NCBI RefSeq assembly: GCF_032062135.1
Contig: NC_092862.1
Coordinates: 63,371,163-63,435,162, forward strand
Reading direction: 5' to 3'
DNA length: 64,000 nucleotides
Source: Pyxicephalus adspersus
Taxonomy: Eukaryota; Chordata; Amphibia; Anura; Pyxicephalidae
Shown in pieces: positions 1 through 11,593 of the stretch. The position numbers and the translations under genes were made by a program. The stretch's first letter is position 1; each line of letters opens with the position of its first letter. The notes under the pieces are model-generated. The model was not told the DNA's origin. It did not search any database and was given only the letters and a program-made list of their open reading frames with translations.

Positions 1-207
1 GGAAAGCACCCAAAAAGTGCATTTTTAACCAACCACTCAACTACATTTTACCAAGCCGGGGTATATTTCTCATTTTGAAATGAGCAAATTCTACATTTCA
101 AGATCTTGCCATCAAATTGGAATATTTACAGGACTTCTACACCCCCCTTCCAACTTTTTAAAACATTTAGCTCAAACTTCACCTGCAAAATAAATAAACA
201 TATTCAC
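1..207. other. Intron of the crotonase gene (part)
   Basis: This is sequence downstream of the 207-206 donor on the minus strand. It is AT-rich and holds no further recognisable exon; the next exon lies outside the window. Confidence 0.5.
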
Positions 208-375
208 CTAATCCATGAAGTACAGCTGCTGTTAAGGATGGGTCCTTCTCAAATTCATTAAACGCTTGGACAAGCTGGGCAGCCGTCTCGGGATTTACAG
301 CATTTCTGGCTTCTGGCCTGTTAATACCAATTGTTAGGATACTACCATGTCTTTCAGTAATGACATTCATGTTTC
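208..375 (-). CDS. Crotonase (enoyl-CoA hydratase/isomerase) family protein, first coding exon, partial gene
   Basis: The exon encodes the N-terminus of a crotonase-fold protein; members hydrate, isomerise or otherwise transform acyl-CoA thioesters. The start codon is 370-368 on the minus strand, giving 54 codons plus one base. The peptide has the family opening: a beta-strand pair, then INRPEARNAV, a helix containing QAFNEFEKDP, then the AVLHG strand that precedes the oxyanion-hole region. The exon is bounded by a TTTGCAG acceptor (ends 376) and a TTAG/GTGAAT donor (207-206), so it is spliced in phase 1 to an exon left of base 1 that should carry the CoA-binding residues. No mitochondrial presequence is visible before the domain, so peroxisomal or cytosolic location is possible. 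The acceptor directly before the ATG implies an upstream non-coding exon, perhaps at the promoter-like cluster near 13.6 kb. Which vertebrate crotonase this is cannot be told from 54 residues; the sequence reads like bacterial-type enoyl-CoA hydratases. Confidence 0.8.
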
Positions 376-940
376 CTGCAAAAAGAAAAGCACATGTAAT
401 GTTCAAATGTACATCATTTTCAGCATGGCTTTGTTAGTAGGAATCACAAAAAATAACAGTGAAATGGAATATCACTAATACAACTGTTCTCAGCATAAAT
501 GCACATACGATTTTATGTAAATCTACTTCTAAATAATATTAATATTGTATAAAGTAGATTGCTGTACAATAAACGGGTTCAAAACTCACCTGTCAAAAAG
601 CACCATAAGCAAATATATATGAAAAGTCCCATGACCTAGGACATGTAACACCAAACCATTGAGATGAAGGTCAATGCCTGCTGGCTATTTCATCAAACAA
701 TGCAGTGTGACCAAAAGCCAGGTTTAAGAATTGAAGGGTATCTTTAAAGTTGAATGGTAATACTAAATAGTGTTTTAAATAAAGTTTACTTAAAAGCCAT
801 TCATTGCCTTAATGATCGGAAAACAGGTCCAAATCAAATCTTTCAAAGGATAGGTTTTACCAACTTACTTCTCTCCTCCTGAGTATCTCTCCTAGTGACC
901 ATGGTGGCCAAAGAATATTAGTATCAATGTGTACAGTGTA

Positions 941-976
941 TATATATAATTATATATATATATATATATATATATT
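941..976. repeat. (AT)n microsatellite
   Basis: A run of alternating A and T, about 36 bases, with one interruption. Confidence 0.9.
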
Positions 977-999
977 GTACAAAGATCAGCAGTGCACTC

Positions 1000-1540
1000 A
1001 CATGAGTCTCAGACATATGTCTCCATGACATATGTCTCAGAAATGTCTCCATGCGTTTTCCAGTGATGGTGAACACATACATACATCCAATTTGATAAAT
1101 ATAGATACAATTGGATGTATGTATGTGTGTGTCTATGTATGTATGTTCCAGCATCACTCAAAAACGCATGGAGACATTTCAACCAAACTTGCCATACATA
1201 TGGCTGATACGCATGTGAGTGCACCAGTCATCTTTGTACTGCGCTGTGCTATATGTCAGAGCTATATTTGGATGTATGTATGTATGTGCGTCACCACTCA
1301 GAAACGCATCGACACATTTCAACCAAACTTGCTAGACATATGACTCAGACTCATGTGAGTGCACTGCTGATCTTTGTGCAGCGCTGTGATATATGTCAGA
1401 GCAATATTTGCTGATCACGACGAAACGCATGGAGACATTTCAACCAAACTTGCCATGTTCCACCATCACTCAGAAACGCAGTGAGACATTTAAACCAAAC
1501 TTGCTAGACATGACTCACTCATGTGAGTGCACGGATGACC
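1000..1540 (+). repeat. Tandem and inverted repeats at the 5' side of a Helitron fragment
   Basis: A block containing GGAGACATTTCAACCAAACT occurs at about 1169, 1310 and 1431, with a diverged copy at about 1478. It is interspersed with GATGTATGTATGT runs and CATGTGAGTGCAC motifs. The same block appears inverted at 1035-1070, so the ends of the region can fold on themselves. Its position just upstream of the Helitron-type reading frame suggests it is part of, or was captured by, the same element. Short open frames here are products of the repeat, not genes. Confidence 0.6.
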
Positions 1541-1556
1541 AGAGGTATATTTGCAT

Positions 1557-1571
1557 GTCTGTCTGTCTGTC

Positions 1572-1631
<60 letters not shown>
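1557..1631. repeat. (CTGT)n(TG)n microsatellite
   Basis: A few CTGT units followed by a TG run of about 26 units. It generates Cys-Val and Thr-His open frames on both strands that are not genes. Confidence 0.95.
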
Positions 1632-1632
<1 letters not shown>

Positions 1633-1692
1633 ATTGCTCAGTAACAGTGTACCTTTTTTACATACTTTTTTTTGGACTCTGGCCTGTAATAA

Positions 1693-2790
1693 TGCCTTCA
1701 AGAAAACATAAGGCAGTTGCCGAGTGCAATCAAAGGCAAAAAAATTAAACAACACCCTAGACAAGAAAATCCAGAGGACAGGAATAGAAGACTTGCCACG
1801 CTGCGCGAGAGAGCTACTACATCTACAGCTTCAGATACAGTACAACAGCATGAGGCCCGACTACAGGATAACAGAGATAGAGCTACTACATCTAGAGCTT
1901 CAGAGACAGTACAACAGCGTGAGACCCAACTACAAGAAATGAGAGAAAGAGCTAATACATATAGAGCTTCAGAGACAGTACAACAGCGTGAGACCCAACT
2001 ACAAGAAATGAGAGAAAGAGCTAATACATCTAGAGCTTCAGAGACAGTACAACAGTGTGACACCCGAGTACAGGACATGGGAGAAAGAGCAACTACATCT
2101 AGAGCTTCAGAGACAGTACAACAGCATGAGGCCCAACTACAGGAAATGAGAGAAAGAGCTATTATATATAGAGCTTCAGAGACAGTACAACAGCGTGAGA
2201 CCCGAGTACATGAAATGAGAGAAAGAGCCAGACGATCACGGACTGCACAACATTTTAGCTTAGAATTGGAAGGATTCCACTATGATCTACATAAAGACTA
2301 CTCGCAACATGCACGTGTTCCCATTGGAAAAATGGTTTGTAGTTACTGTCAAGCCAAGAAGTTTAAATCTGAGTCCCCTGGTATTTTCTGCAAAAAAGGG
2401 AAAGTCAAACTCTGCCAACTGGAAATCCACCACAAGAACTTTGGAATTACACATCAGCAAATACCTCAGAGGCAAAGCATTTTCTTAATAACATCAGAAA
2501 ATACAACTCATGTTTCCAAATGGCATCATTTGGCGCCACATCAGTTGTTCAACAGCCTGGATTTCCATCCACATTCACTGTGCAAGGGCAAATTTACCAT
2601 AAAGCGGGATCATTACTTCCGCTGATAGATCAACCACTAAAATGTTTACAAAACCAACTAATAGAAACTGACCAGAGGTGCACCTACATCTCAGGAACAA
2701 ATTTCAGATTGTCTTAAAGTTTCAAAGGATGTTTCATGAGCACAATGTTCTTATTAAAACATTTAAAACAGTATTGGAACTTACTGTATG
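1693..2790 (+). pseudogene. Helitron Rep/helicase N-terminal fragment, frameshifted
   Basis: From the ATG at 1717 the frame encodes a basic N-terminus, then six copies of a 23-residue unit with core SRASETVQQRE and LQEMRERA (about 1805-2230). Next come FHYDLHKDYSQHA, a CSYCQAKKF zinc-finger-like segment and CKKGKVKLC. This is the N-terminal layout of Helitron replication-initiator/helicase proteins: arginine-rich repeats, then a CxxC...CxxGKVKL finger. Family homology continues (NIRKYNSCFQMASFGA, GQIYHKAGSLLP) but in another frame from about 2470, and later MFHEHNVLIKTFK appears in the third frame near 2729, so at least two frameshifts are present. The HUH nuclease and helicase domains are missing, so the copy is dead. 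The 302-codon open frame is only its first part. Confidence 0.8.
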
Positions 2791-2996
2791 CCATTAATTT
2801 AGGTTACATGAAGGTTTTTTAATTGTATTTGAATTTATTTGTATATTGTACTTATACTTTTAAAACCTGTAAAAAAAACAAAACATTTCTTTGATTTAAC
2901 ACTATTGTCTTATTTGATTGCTTTTCCTGAAAAATATAGGATTGCAATAAATAAATACCCTGCCAACGCCAGGTAATCAGCTACTATATGTATGGA

Positions 2997-3586
2997 TACT
3001 CTATATATATATATATATATAAAAACACCATATTCCCAAATTCCCCTTACAAATTCCCCTTCTGATCACTCTGTGCTTTTTTTCCACTGTTCGGCAGTTA
3101 GGACATGGAACAGCAGGTGGCGCTGTGCCGGTTTCTTTCGCTCTGCTTTACAAACAGGAAAAGACACGATGCTGGCAGAGGAGAGAAGAGAGACGCTGCT
3201 GCAGCCAGAAACACACGCAGGATCGCGTATCAGGTGAGTATATTATTTTAATTTTTTTTTTTTTAACACACTAGAGCTCACTAGAACAAGCCTGGTTACA
3301 TGCACTTCAGCTTCTGACAGGCGAAGTGCATGTAATATCACTCCGCCTGTGACAGGAGCCGGAACTACAAGGAAAGCATCGGCTTGTGCGGCTGTGTGTT
3401 AGCCCGCTGTGTGTACGCCCGCTGTCTCCCGCTCGGTGAGTACTGTTTTAATTTATGTTTGCTTTTATTTTTTTTTTTATTTTTCTACTAGGTCTTATTT
3501 TCGGGGTAGGTCTTATATTAGGGCAGGTTGGGGGAAAAGTGCTAGGTCTTATTTTCGGGGTAGGTCTTACTTTCGGGGAAACACGG
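2997..3586. mobile_element. MITE related to the 9907-10506 element, with altered ends
   Basis: The core at 3085-3240 (GGCAGTTAGGACA, GGCGCTGTGCCGG, AGGTGAGTAT followed by a T run) matches the element at 9907-10506, and one minisatellite unit remains at 3050-3080. The right end is different: it carries repeated TAGGTCTTATTTTCGGGG units and finishes with ACACGG next to TA. The left terminus is lost in an AT repeat (3001-3020). A perfect 13-bp stem lies at 3296-3308/3323-3335. Confidence 0.6.
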
Positions 3587-3604
3587 TATATATATATACT
3601 GGTT

Positions 3605-3690
3605 TAATACCTATTTAATGTACAGCGCTACATAATATATTGGCTATAAAATCCCTGTTATTATTCATAATAATAATGCATGATACTGCG
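3605..3690 (+). repeat. L2-like LINE 3' tail fragment
   Basis: ACCTATTTAATGTACAGCGC, CATAATATATTGGC and a terminal AATAATAAT run match the 3' tail of the L2-like LINE at 44640-44725. Confidence 0.6.
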
Positions 3691-4735
3691 GTCTCATAGT
3701 AATGGTTTGGTGAGTTCATGATACATCAGGACTTTAGTCCGCAATGCATTCATACAGTTTCTCATATTAGCTTAGGTTCTATAATTCTATGATATGTTGT
3801 GCAAAATTAGGTATATGTAGTGAATACTTAAAACCGGAAGAATTCATCCTTTTTCAATTGGAAATATACAGCAGAAAGGAAAGTAGAGTAAAGTAGCAGA
3901 AAGGAAATGTGGTTTAACATGCAAGGTGCATTGTGACCTCATGCAGATTTCAGTGGTTCAGGAAAATGGCCAGGTAAGTGGTTTGCACATATTTAAATGA
4001 TGCCATCTGCTTGTTTTAACAGAGTGATCTTGTTCTTGTCTAGAGCCACTGGACTTCAGATTTAGGTTATGTTGGCTGTGCTGTGGATAACCACAGCTAC
4101 AAAAATAAAATGATGTGGGTGTTCAGGTAGAGGCATTGCTAAGTTCAGAAGTCAACAAGCGTAATGGTGCAAACAAACATTTTCCTATCCTGGCAAGATG
4201 TCACCACACTAGCTGTTTAGCAGGAGTCCCGAATGACTAATTTAGACTTCTTGTTACTTGCACAAAGTAACAGCAAAGTTTATTGTCTATGTGAGAGGTG
4301 GAGCAAACAGTCATTTCTAATAAAAGTATGGATAAGTAAAAATTAACATTAAAAATTACTAGTATCTTAAAATCTAATGTACAAACTGTCTACTCTACTC
4401 ACTTTGGCCACCAGTAACAGTAGCAGTGTAGATTATACAATCCAGGACACAGCTTTATAAGTGTATTCTGAGTTACTAAAGCAATCAATCAATCTGAACT
4501 ATAGATCCTCCACTTCAGTTGAGATCATGTGATAAAATATGAAGAACTTTGTTGACATGACTGAACTTGATAGGAGATCAGCACAGCAATGTTTTCAGAA
4601 AATGTTAATGTTTTAGCCCTTCTCCAGTATCCCAGGACTAGTAATGCAGAATTTAGTTACCATCAAAAGTATAGTTTTGCTCAAGAGAATAATGTGACTA
4701 CATGACATACCCGGATACAACTTTTATATGTATAT

Positions 4736-4768
4736 GTGTGTATATATATATATATACACATATATATC
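4736..4768. repeat. (TA)n microsatellite, palindromic
   Basis: A TA run flanked by ACACAT/ATGTGT, making the block self-complementary. Confidence 0.85.
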
Positions 4769-4868
4769 TCCAGATGGACTTTAAAATTGAATGGAATTCT
4801 GTTTATTAGGTACTGGTACCTGCTGGGGAACTCTCCTGTTTGACAATTGGGTAATGCATATATTATCT

Positions 4869-4922
4869 GGGATTTTACCCAGATAATACTGGGATTTTAC
4901 CAGACTGGGATTTTACCAGCCT
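4869..4922. repeat. Short tandem repeat, GGGATTTTACC unit
   Basis: Three imperfect copies of GGGATTTTACC with about 20-base spacing. Confidence 0.7.
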
Positions 4923-5810
4923 AGGATTCTAATATTCTTCTTGTTATTTAGGTACTTCTTTCTTTTGGCCAGCAACCCATTTCACACAACCAAATCCTGA
5001 TAGGTTTAAGAATGATAAAAAAAGGATAAAATAGATAACACTCATGCTGCACTGGCTATTAGAGTAATGCCTTAAACTTTAAGTCTAAACATTCAGAGTG
5101 GCACCCGGCCTCCAACAGTATTAAACTGTAAAAAAATTATTTTATGAACCAATATGGTCTACTTGGAATGGCTCCAGCTTTCTATCTCTGCCAATGCAAT
5201 ATGAAACAGAATAATTATACATTTTCAAAACAAACTGTGAACCTGAAACCAAGTTAAACATTGTCATTCCCAAATCAATCCATTACAGATGACTCAATGA
5301 CGCAATTTAAACATCTGCCATGCTGATGACTTAAACGCTGCACACAACAGGGAAAAACACAAACCATACAGCAATCTGTACTTTTTAGACACGGTGTAGG
5401 GTTGTCAGTTCAGTGCACTAGAGACAAACAATGCTTAACAGCAAGTAGCCATGTCACATCTTAACTATGCGGTCCCACCCTTTATGCACTCTGTAGAGTT
5501 AACTGTAAGTACCTGGCTCTGTTCCATATCAGATACAGGAAAAAAAATCACTATATTAATTTCAACTTGTTTCATTTAGACCGACAACAGGCACTTACGA
5601 AAAAGATATTGTATATGGTTTGACTCAAATTGACAGTGAATGACATGGATGATAAAAGCTGAAATATAAAGTCCTCCAGAATGTCAATACAAAGGTTGAC
5701 CCACAGTTGATGTAACCTTTTCACGGAATACTTATATCAATGGGGCCATGGAGGTCTTTAAGTCCCATACCTGAAAAACATGCATTTCTGCGTATTATCA
5801 TAATAGACAC

Positions 5811-5950
5811 TTAGGGCTCTATTTATAAAACAGGCAATCTGACATTCACTTAAACATTCCCTGGTAGAAATCAATTTTAAGGTTTTAAAAACAGAGCCTT
5901 TAGTAATTTTTATGAAAATGTATCAAGGACAAACTGCTTTAAAAACAAGT
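5811..5950. mobile_element. MITE fragment, TCTATTTATAAAACAGG family
   Basis: It begins GGGCTCTATTTATAAAACAG and AATCTGACATTCACTTAAAC, the terminal sequence shared by copies at 11305-11455, 12441-12560, 20005-20115 and 44815-44940. Confidence 0.55.
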
Positions 5951-6597
5951 AGCAAACACTTTTAATGGAGGAAACATATATACATTCACACATATATTTC
6001 AGGGTGCTCCTGCTCATTTAGTTATGTAAAAAAAAAATCCTAAACAAAGGGACAGAGAGAAAAACAAAAGTACATTTTTAGTAGAATAAAGAAGAATAAG
6101 AAATTATGACAATGGTTTTATTGCTGTCTTTGCTTTCCTATCATGGTGACATACACAGGGAACCACAGGGACAGGAACTTAAAGATACAACAGGCAACAA
6201 ACACTGATGTGAATGGGCCCTAAAGTTTAGAGCTGTAGTAGAGCTACATTTTGAGGAAAGTGGAAAATTACCCTAGCACTTACCTTGTCCCTCCTTTCTA
6301 TTCTCATCAATATGCTAACAACTTTTCTAAAAAAAAAAAACATTTGAAAGCAGCTGGAATAGGTAAAAAATTATTTCTACTGGGAAACTAGACATAAATG
6401 AGCTTTCAACCCTGGTACTTTTTCCTGGGTTTAGTGGGTCATGTGTATGGCTTCTGGAATTAGAGAGGTGGAGCACTGGACTCAAAGCTTGCCGACAGCT
6501 CCAAATGTGCTAAACAACCATCATAGTGTGGTTGCTCTCTACTGCCCAGTGAAGTCCAGTGGAGTTTTTGGAGACAAACTTGCAAAGAGGAAATGTC

Positions 6598-6620
6598 AAA
6601 TAAATAAATAAATAAATAAA
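6598..6620. repeat. (AAAT)n microsatellite
   Basis: Five uninterrupted TAAA units. Confidence 0.9.
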
Positions 6621-7454
6621 ATGCCAAACTATAAGGATTGGTTCAGATAACCTCTAATATACTATTTTTATTGTACTAAACCATGCAGCATGGTATTTCC
6701 ATTCTTTCTCTATATTGATAGAGTCTACCCAGTATCAGTGCACGGTTTCTCCTTGCTGGCCCCTAGCAGGGTTTGAGTCCTATGCAGACTGAAATAGTAT
6801 TTTCCAGTATCATAGCCAGTTCATATTCAATTCCTGCTAATAAACAAATTTCCCGTAAATATGTGTTTTTTCATCCACTTTGCTTTAGAATAAGGAGCCA
6901 ATGAGGTTACAGACATGCTCCCATAATACAGCGCTCTACGAAACAAATTTCCTCCCAAAATCCTCTGCAGTCCAGGCTAGTCACAAGGTTGTGAATCACA
7001 GCTAACATTACAATTACAACAGTTTGTAATAATGTTCATATTTTACAATTTATATAAGGCAGCTTGCTTACTTTTTTCTTCACTCACACTACAGAGAATC
7101 ATACAATAACAGAAAAGCAGGCACATGTTTCTCTACCTGTTTTGATGCTCAGAAAAGTTTGTAGTACCTCTACATCTAGGATGCTTTGTAATTCACTCCT
7201 GTCTACAATCTTACAACAAATAATATAATGATAGTAAATATTTTTGCAAAAAAAAATGACATTGCATGAAAGATATACCTGACTGCATACTTCACTTCAG
7301 AGTTCAGTCTTTGACAAAAGCAAATCCTGTAAACATTAGAAATTCCAAACATGACCAAAGTCTGTCCGATGATCACCTGATAATGATTTGCACTGTCATT
7401 CTCAATGCACACTCCTGTATCTTGCTGGCTGCTTACATAGCACAGTGTTTCGGT

Positions 7455-7545
7455 CCACTGTATTATTATTATTACTATTATCACTATTAAACAGTATTTA
7501 TACAGCAATAACATATTATGCATCACTGTACATTAAATAGGGACC
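7455..7545 (-). repeat. L2-like/SINE 3' tail fragment, minus strand
   Basis: Read on the minus strand it gives ATTTAATGTACAGTGATGCA, ATAATATGTTATTGC and ends in an AATAATAATAAT run, the same tail as the L2-like LINE and the SINE in this window. Confidence 0.55.
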
Positions 7546-9440
7546 ACTATGGTACTGATAAAACAATTTTAGTACACTTCCTTGAACATTGGTATGTAGG
7601 TGCAACATACGTATGCAGACAAATGAGGAGAAAAATCTTCCAGTTTAGGCATACAACACATTTTTACATGTTGTTTTGTGTGTAATCTATGACACGTTAC
7701 ACTTTTTAGATGAGCTCTAAGCAGTGAGCAGCTAACTACATATACTATTACACACCTAGAGAGAAACTAAGCTGACTGTAAGTAAACTTTTTGATTATGT
7801 CCCTCCATTTCAGAGATTTACGCATCCCCATCACAGCGCAAAGCCATATAGATGATACCCCCCACAGAAAGGCTATGTTTAGACTGGTAGTGAGGTTGTA
7901 AGGTGGTTACTGCTTTCTCACACCTTTGAACCACTTCCTGTGGTGAGGGACTACATGAAGCTTTTTACCCATGACAGCCCATAGAGAATGAATTAAGGTT
8001 GCAGTGAGCAGTTTAGTATTGCCAGCTGCCACACTCTGTAAAATCTACAAGCGCTAGTTCATCTACGAACCAATGCAGAGGTACAGGAAGCCAAGTGGCT
8101 GGCACCATGCCAGCTGCCAGGAGCCACATGGTAACGCCTGTACCTGCTGCCAGTCCAAACATAACCTTAGGGGAAACTTTGGTGTCTGCCCCCTTCACGC
8201 TGACTGGACAGTGGAAAAGCAGCAGAAAACTGATAAAGTAATCATAGAAATTATTTTTTTATCAGCTCATGTTCATTGCCATCACATATATATGCAGCAC
8301 ATGTGCTAGGCTCTTAGACTTATACATAGATACCCTCTACCACTCTATAGGTAATGAAAAAGGCTTATATCAAATGAAAAATGGCTCATATCAAATCAAA
8401 GAAAAAACACTAGTTGCAATAAAAACATATGCATTTCATGATTTATTAATACATTTATGGTTGTTTTCATTTGTATCCTAAAATGAGTTCAGCTTTAGAA
8501 CATTGAGCTGATTTAATTAAATGCAGAATGTAACACTAAACGTATCTAACCAGTGAAATAATTTAGTTGTGAGTATGCATTTTTTTCCTTATTCTTCTGT
8601 GTCTCTCAAGGAGATCACTAAGTCAGATGTTTTTATTGTTAGGTTGTAGCCTCTAACCACCAAGCCAGAGCTCTCTCACCATGAGTCCTAAAGTGCACTA
8701 TGACAAACCTGGCTGCCTAACAGAAAACCATGAACTACAAGGGGCACACTAAAGCTTTAATTTTTGAACTGGTAGAGTTTGAGGGCAGCTCATGACATGT
8801 ATAAGAAAGCAATATGTAAAGATACTGTAGGTACCTCTCAGGACAGGAACTGTTTCTTTAGGTAGGTTTACTTTTATGTGTATGTGTACTTTTATGTGTG
8901 TTTATGTGTGATGTGTACCATACAAACACCCTCATTATTGGGGAAGGATGCGTTTGCATTCATTATTAGTGTGGGGACCCTGAAATGAGACCAGTCTAGA
9001 TATAGGATCAGGGTTAACCCCTCATATCACTAAATGAATGTGTACAATTGTTGTATTTAAAAAGGTATCATGTGTATCCACTGGCTTCATATGAAGCATT
9101 ACCTGCAATCACTTTGAAGGCCTAGGGTTAACATCCTTTAGTTTACATCTTAAGAGACCTGATTTATTCAAGTAATGGTCCAACATAATGACAAATTAAA
9201 CCTTACCTCCGGTCTTACACAATTGCTTACTCTGATTTCATTGCACATATTTGAACTTACAATGTGCATTAGATGCTGCTGCAATTCATAAAAAACCATC
9301 TTATTTCCTGGTTAAATATATTTAACACTATATAGCTCTTTCATCCTCACACTTCCTGTCCCTGGCACACCCATTTCATTTATTGAATTGAGTCATGGAG
9401 TCCATGATGTCAAAAATAAAGTATTTAATTAAAATCAAAA

Positions 9441-9466
9441 GTTTTTTTTTTTTTTTTTTTTTTTTA
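9441..9466. repeat. Poly(T) tract
   Basis: A pure T run of about 25 bases. Confidence 0.9.
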
Positions 9467-9906
9467 GAAAAGTTGTTAGCATAATGATGAGAATAGAAAA
9501 GAGGAACAAGGTAAGAAAATATTTAAGCAAATAAACCCTAGCTTTTGTATCCGTATAATAAATAAAGGATCACATGAAAGTTAATGTCTCCTCTAAACAT
9601 CATTTAAGGTGTGCAAAGACCCAGGGCTATCCTTCCAGGAAGCCCCACCTTCAGAGGCTTCAGAATAAGCCTCATATCAATGTGAGAACAAAAATAGTCC
9701 AAATATAACACCTTTCTATTGTCTGCCAACTACATCACACACCCCTCAATTGCTGATCGGTCTCTCTATGTAGACCTGAAATCATCTTGTCACTCTGGGG
9801 AGCTAAACTGGACAGTGTAACCAATAGTTCCGGGTGCTGGAAAACAGAGCAGTTTGCAAACCAAAAAAAGCAGTCCCCTTGTATCATTCATATTTCCTCC
9901 TATTTA

Positions 9907-10506
9907 CCGTATTTTTCGCCGTATAAGACGCTCCGGAATATAAGACGCACCCAATTTTAAAGGAGGAAATTCTAGAAAAAAAAGATTCTGAAAGATTATT
10001 CCCCTTCTGATCACTCATGTGCCATTCATACCGGTATTCCCCTTCTGAAATTCCCCTTCTGATCACTCTGCCATTCAAATTCCCCTTCTGATCACTCTGC
10101 CATTCAAATTCCCCTTCTGATCACTCTGCCATTCAAATTCCCCTTCTGATCACTCTGTGCCATTCAAATTCCCCTTCTGATCACTCTGCCATTCAAATTC
10201 CCCTTCTGATCACTCTGTGCCGTTCTTACCCTTTTTTCCACTGTACGGCAGTTAGGACAGGGAACAGCAGGGGGCGCTGTGCCGGCTTCATTCACTGCAG
10301 CCAGGAGGAGACACATGCTGCTGCCAGAGAGGAGAGGAGAAACACGCTGCATGCAGCCAGCGAGGAGAAGAGACACAAGCAGGATCGGGTATCGGGTGAG
10401 TATCTTATTTTAATTATTTTATAACACATTTGTCGTATAAGACGCACCAACTTTCCCCCCCAGTTTTGGGGAAGAAAAAGTGCGTCTTATACGGCAAAAA
10501 ATACGG
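9907..10506. mobile_element. MITE with ~26-bp terminal inverted repeats and TA target site
   Basis: The left end CCGTATTTTTCGCCGTATAA and the right end (reverse complement CCGTATTTTTTGCCGTATAA) are near-perfect inverted repeats directly flanked by TA, as expected for a Tc1/mariner-type non-autonomous element. The 600-bp interior has no transposase frame; it holds a minisatellite and a GC-rich core with GGCGCTGTGCCGG and GGGTGAGTAT. Confidence 0.85.
9999..10224. repeat. 30-32 bp minisatellite inside the MITE
   Basis: Seven copies, plus a partial one, of a unit with TTCCCCTTCTGATCACTC followed by TGCCATTCAAA. Units differ mainly by a TG insertion in CTCTGTGCC versus CTCTGCC. They are directly adjacent, without unique spacers. 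Confidence 0.95.
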
Positions 10507-11304
10507 TATATGAATTTGAGGCCACTGGATACCCTAATTTATTCCTTTTATAAGTATAAAGTGCTGTGTTTTTAGAATAACAGAATTATCTAATGTGGCC
10601 ACATAAAATACAAATAGTAGAGATCATCAGGTACATACCTCTTGGCTGTGACTGGTTACAGCTACTGGAAAACAACCTTTTGTTAACAGACAGTACAGCG
10701 GTAAGTGCTTCTGAAGGCAATGTCAAAGATTTCCAGGGCTGTAGTCTGAACACAGAATTTATAAGCATTCCGAAATTAGAGAGCTAAATGGAAAAAATAA
10801 ATTAACAGAACCATTAACTGGCTTTGTAAGATTTCAGAAGCACTAACTAAACCTAAAACCATTTGAAAGACAAAATGTAAGAACAATGGAGAATGCAATG
10901 CTGCATGATGATCATTCTTCAAACACACCCTGCTGGCTCACATTACTTTACAAACAGGCTCCAGATTTACTAATCAGGAAAGATTTGATGCCTACTCGTT
11001 GGCTACCCTTTCCTTCACAATGTGTGGAGATCTATAAATGTACTAGCAAGTTATTAACCAAACCACTTCTTGGTTCAGAACTAGCTTGATTCCTCCTAGG
11101 CCTTTCTGTTAGACACTGAGGATGTTCCTCACATTCAGCAGGGAGGTTTGATGGCAGCAGAATCTACTTATTGATCAGTAAAATGTCTTCTAAATCCCCC
11201 ACAACCAAAAGTAGGTGACCAAGTACATTTATTCTAAAAAAAAAAAAAATAAGATTGCCCCCTAGTATGACTGAATTATCCACATTGGAAGATGATTTTG
11301 TATG

Positions 11305-11455
11305 AGTTCTATTTAAAAATCAGTGAATCTGACATTCAATAAAACATTCCCTGCGGATAATCAATTACTGCTATTGAAACACAATAACCTGGAAGATTAT
11401 CCACCAAGGAATGTTTCAATGAATGCCAAATTCACTGCTTTATAATTAGAGGCAT
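11305..11455. mobile_element. Palindromic MITE, TCTATTTATAAAACAGG family
   Basis: The left half has CTGACATTCAATAAAACATT and the right half its inverted counterpart AATGTTTCAATGAATGCCA. The centre is ATCAATTACTGCTATTGAAA. Confidence 0.65.
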
Positions 11456-11593
11456 ATAGGGGTATGTGCAACTGGGATACAAATTGCTCTTGCATTCATA
11501 TATATACTTTTCTGAATGTAACATAAGGGAAACTGATGAAGTGCTCACCCTTCACCTCCCAATCTAAAATTAGAAAACACATTTGGGTCTCTA

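Noticed and set aside
924..1764. Short frames rich in YIYIYI, Cys-Val or Thr-His
   Set aside because: Translation of AT and TG microsatellites.
1698..2078. 126-codon minus-strand frame with repeats of SCCTVSEALDV type
   Set aside because: Antisense shadow of the Helitron 69-base repeats.
9999..10224. CRISPR-like regular repeat
   Set aside because: Units are directly adjacent minisatellite copies with no unique spacers, inside a MITE of a eukaryotic genome.
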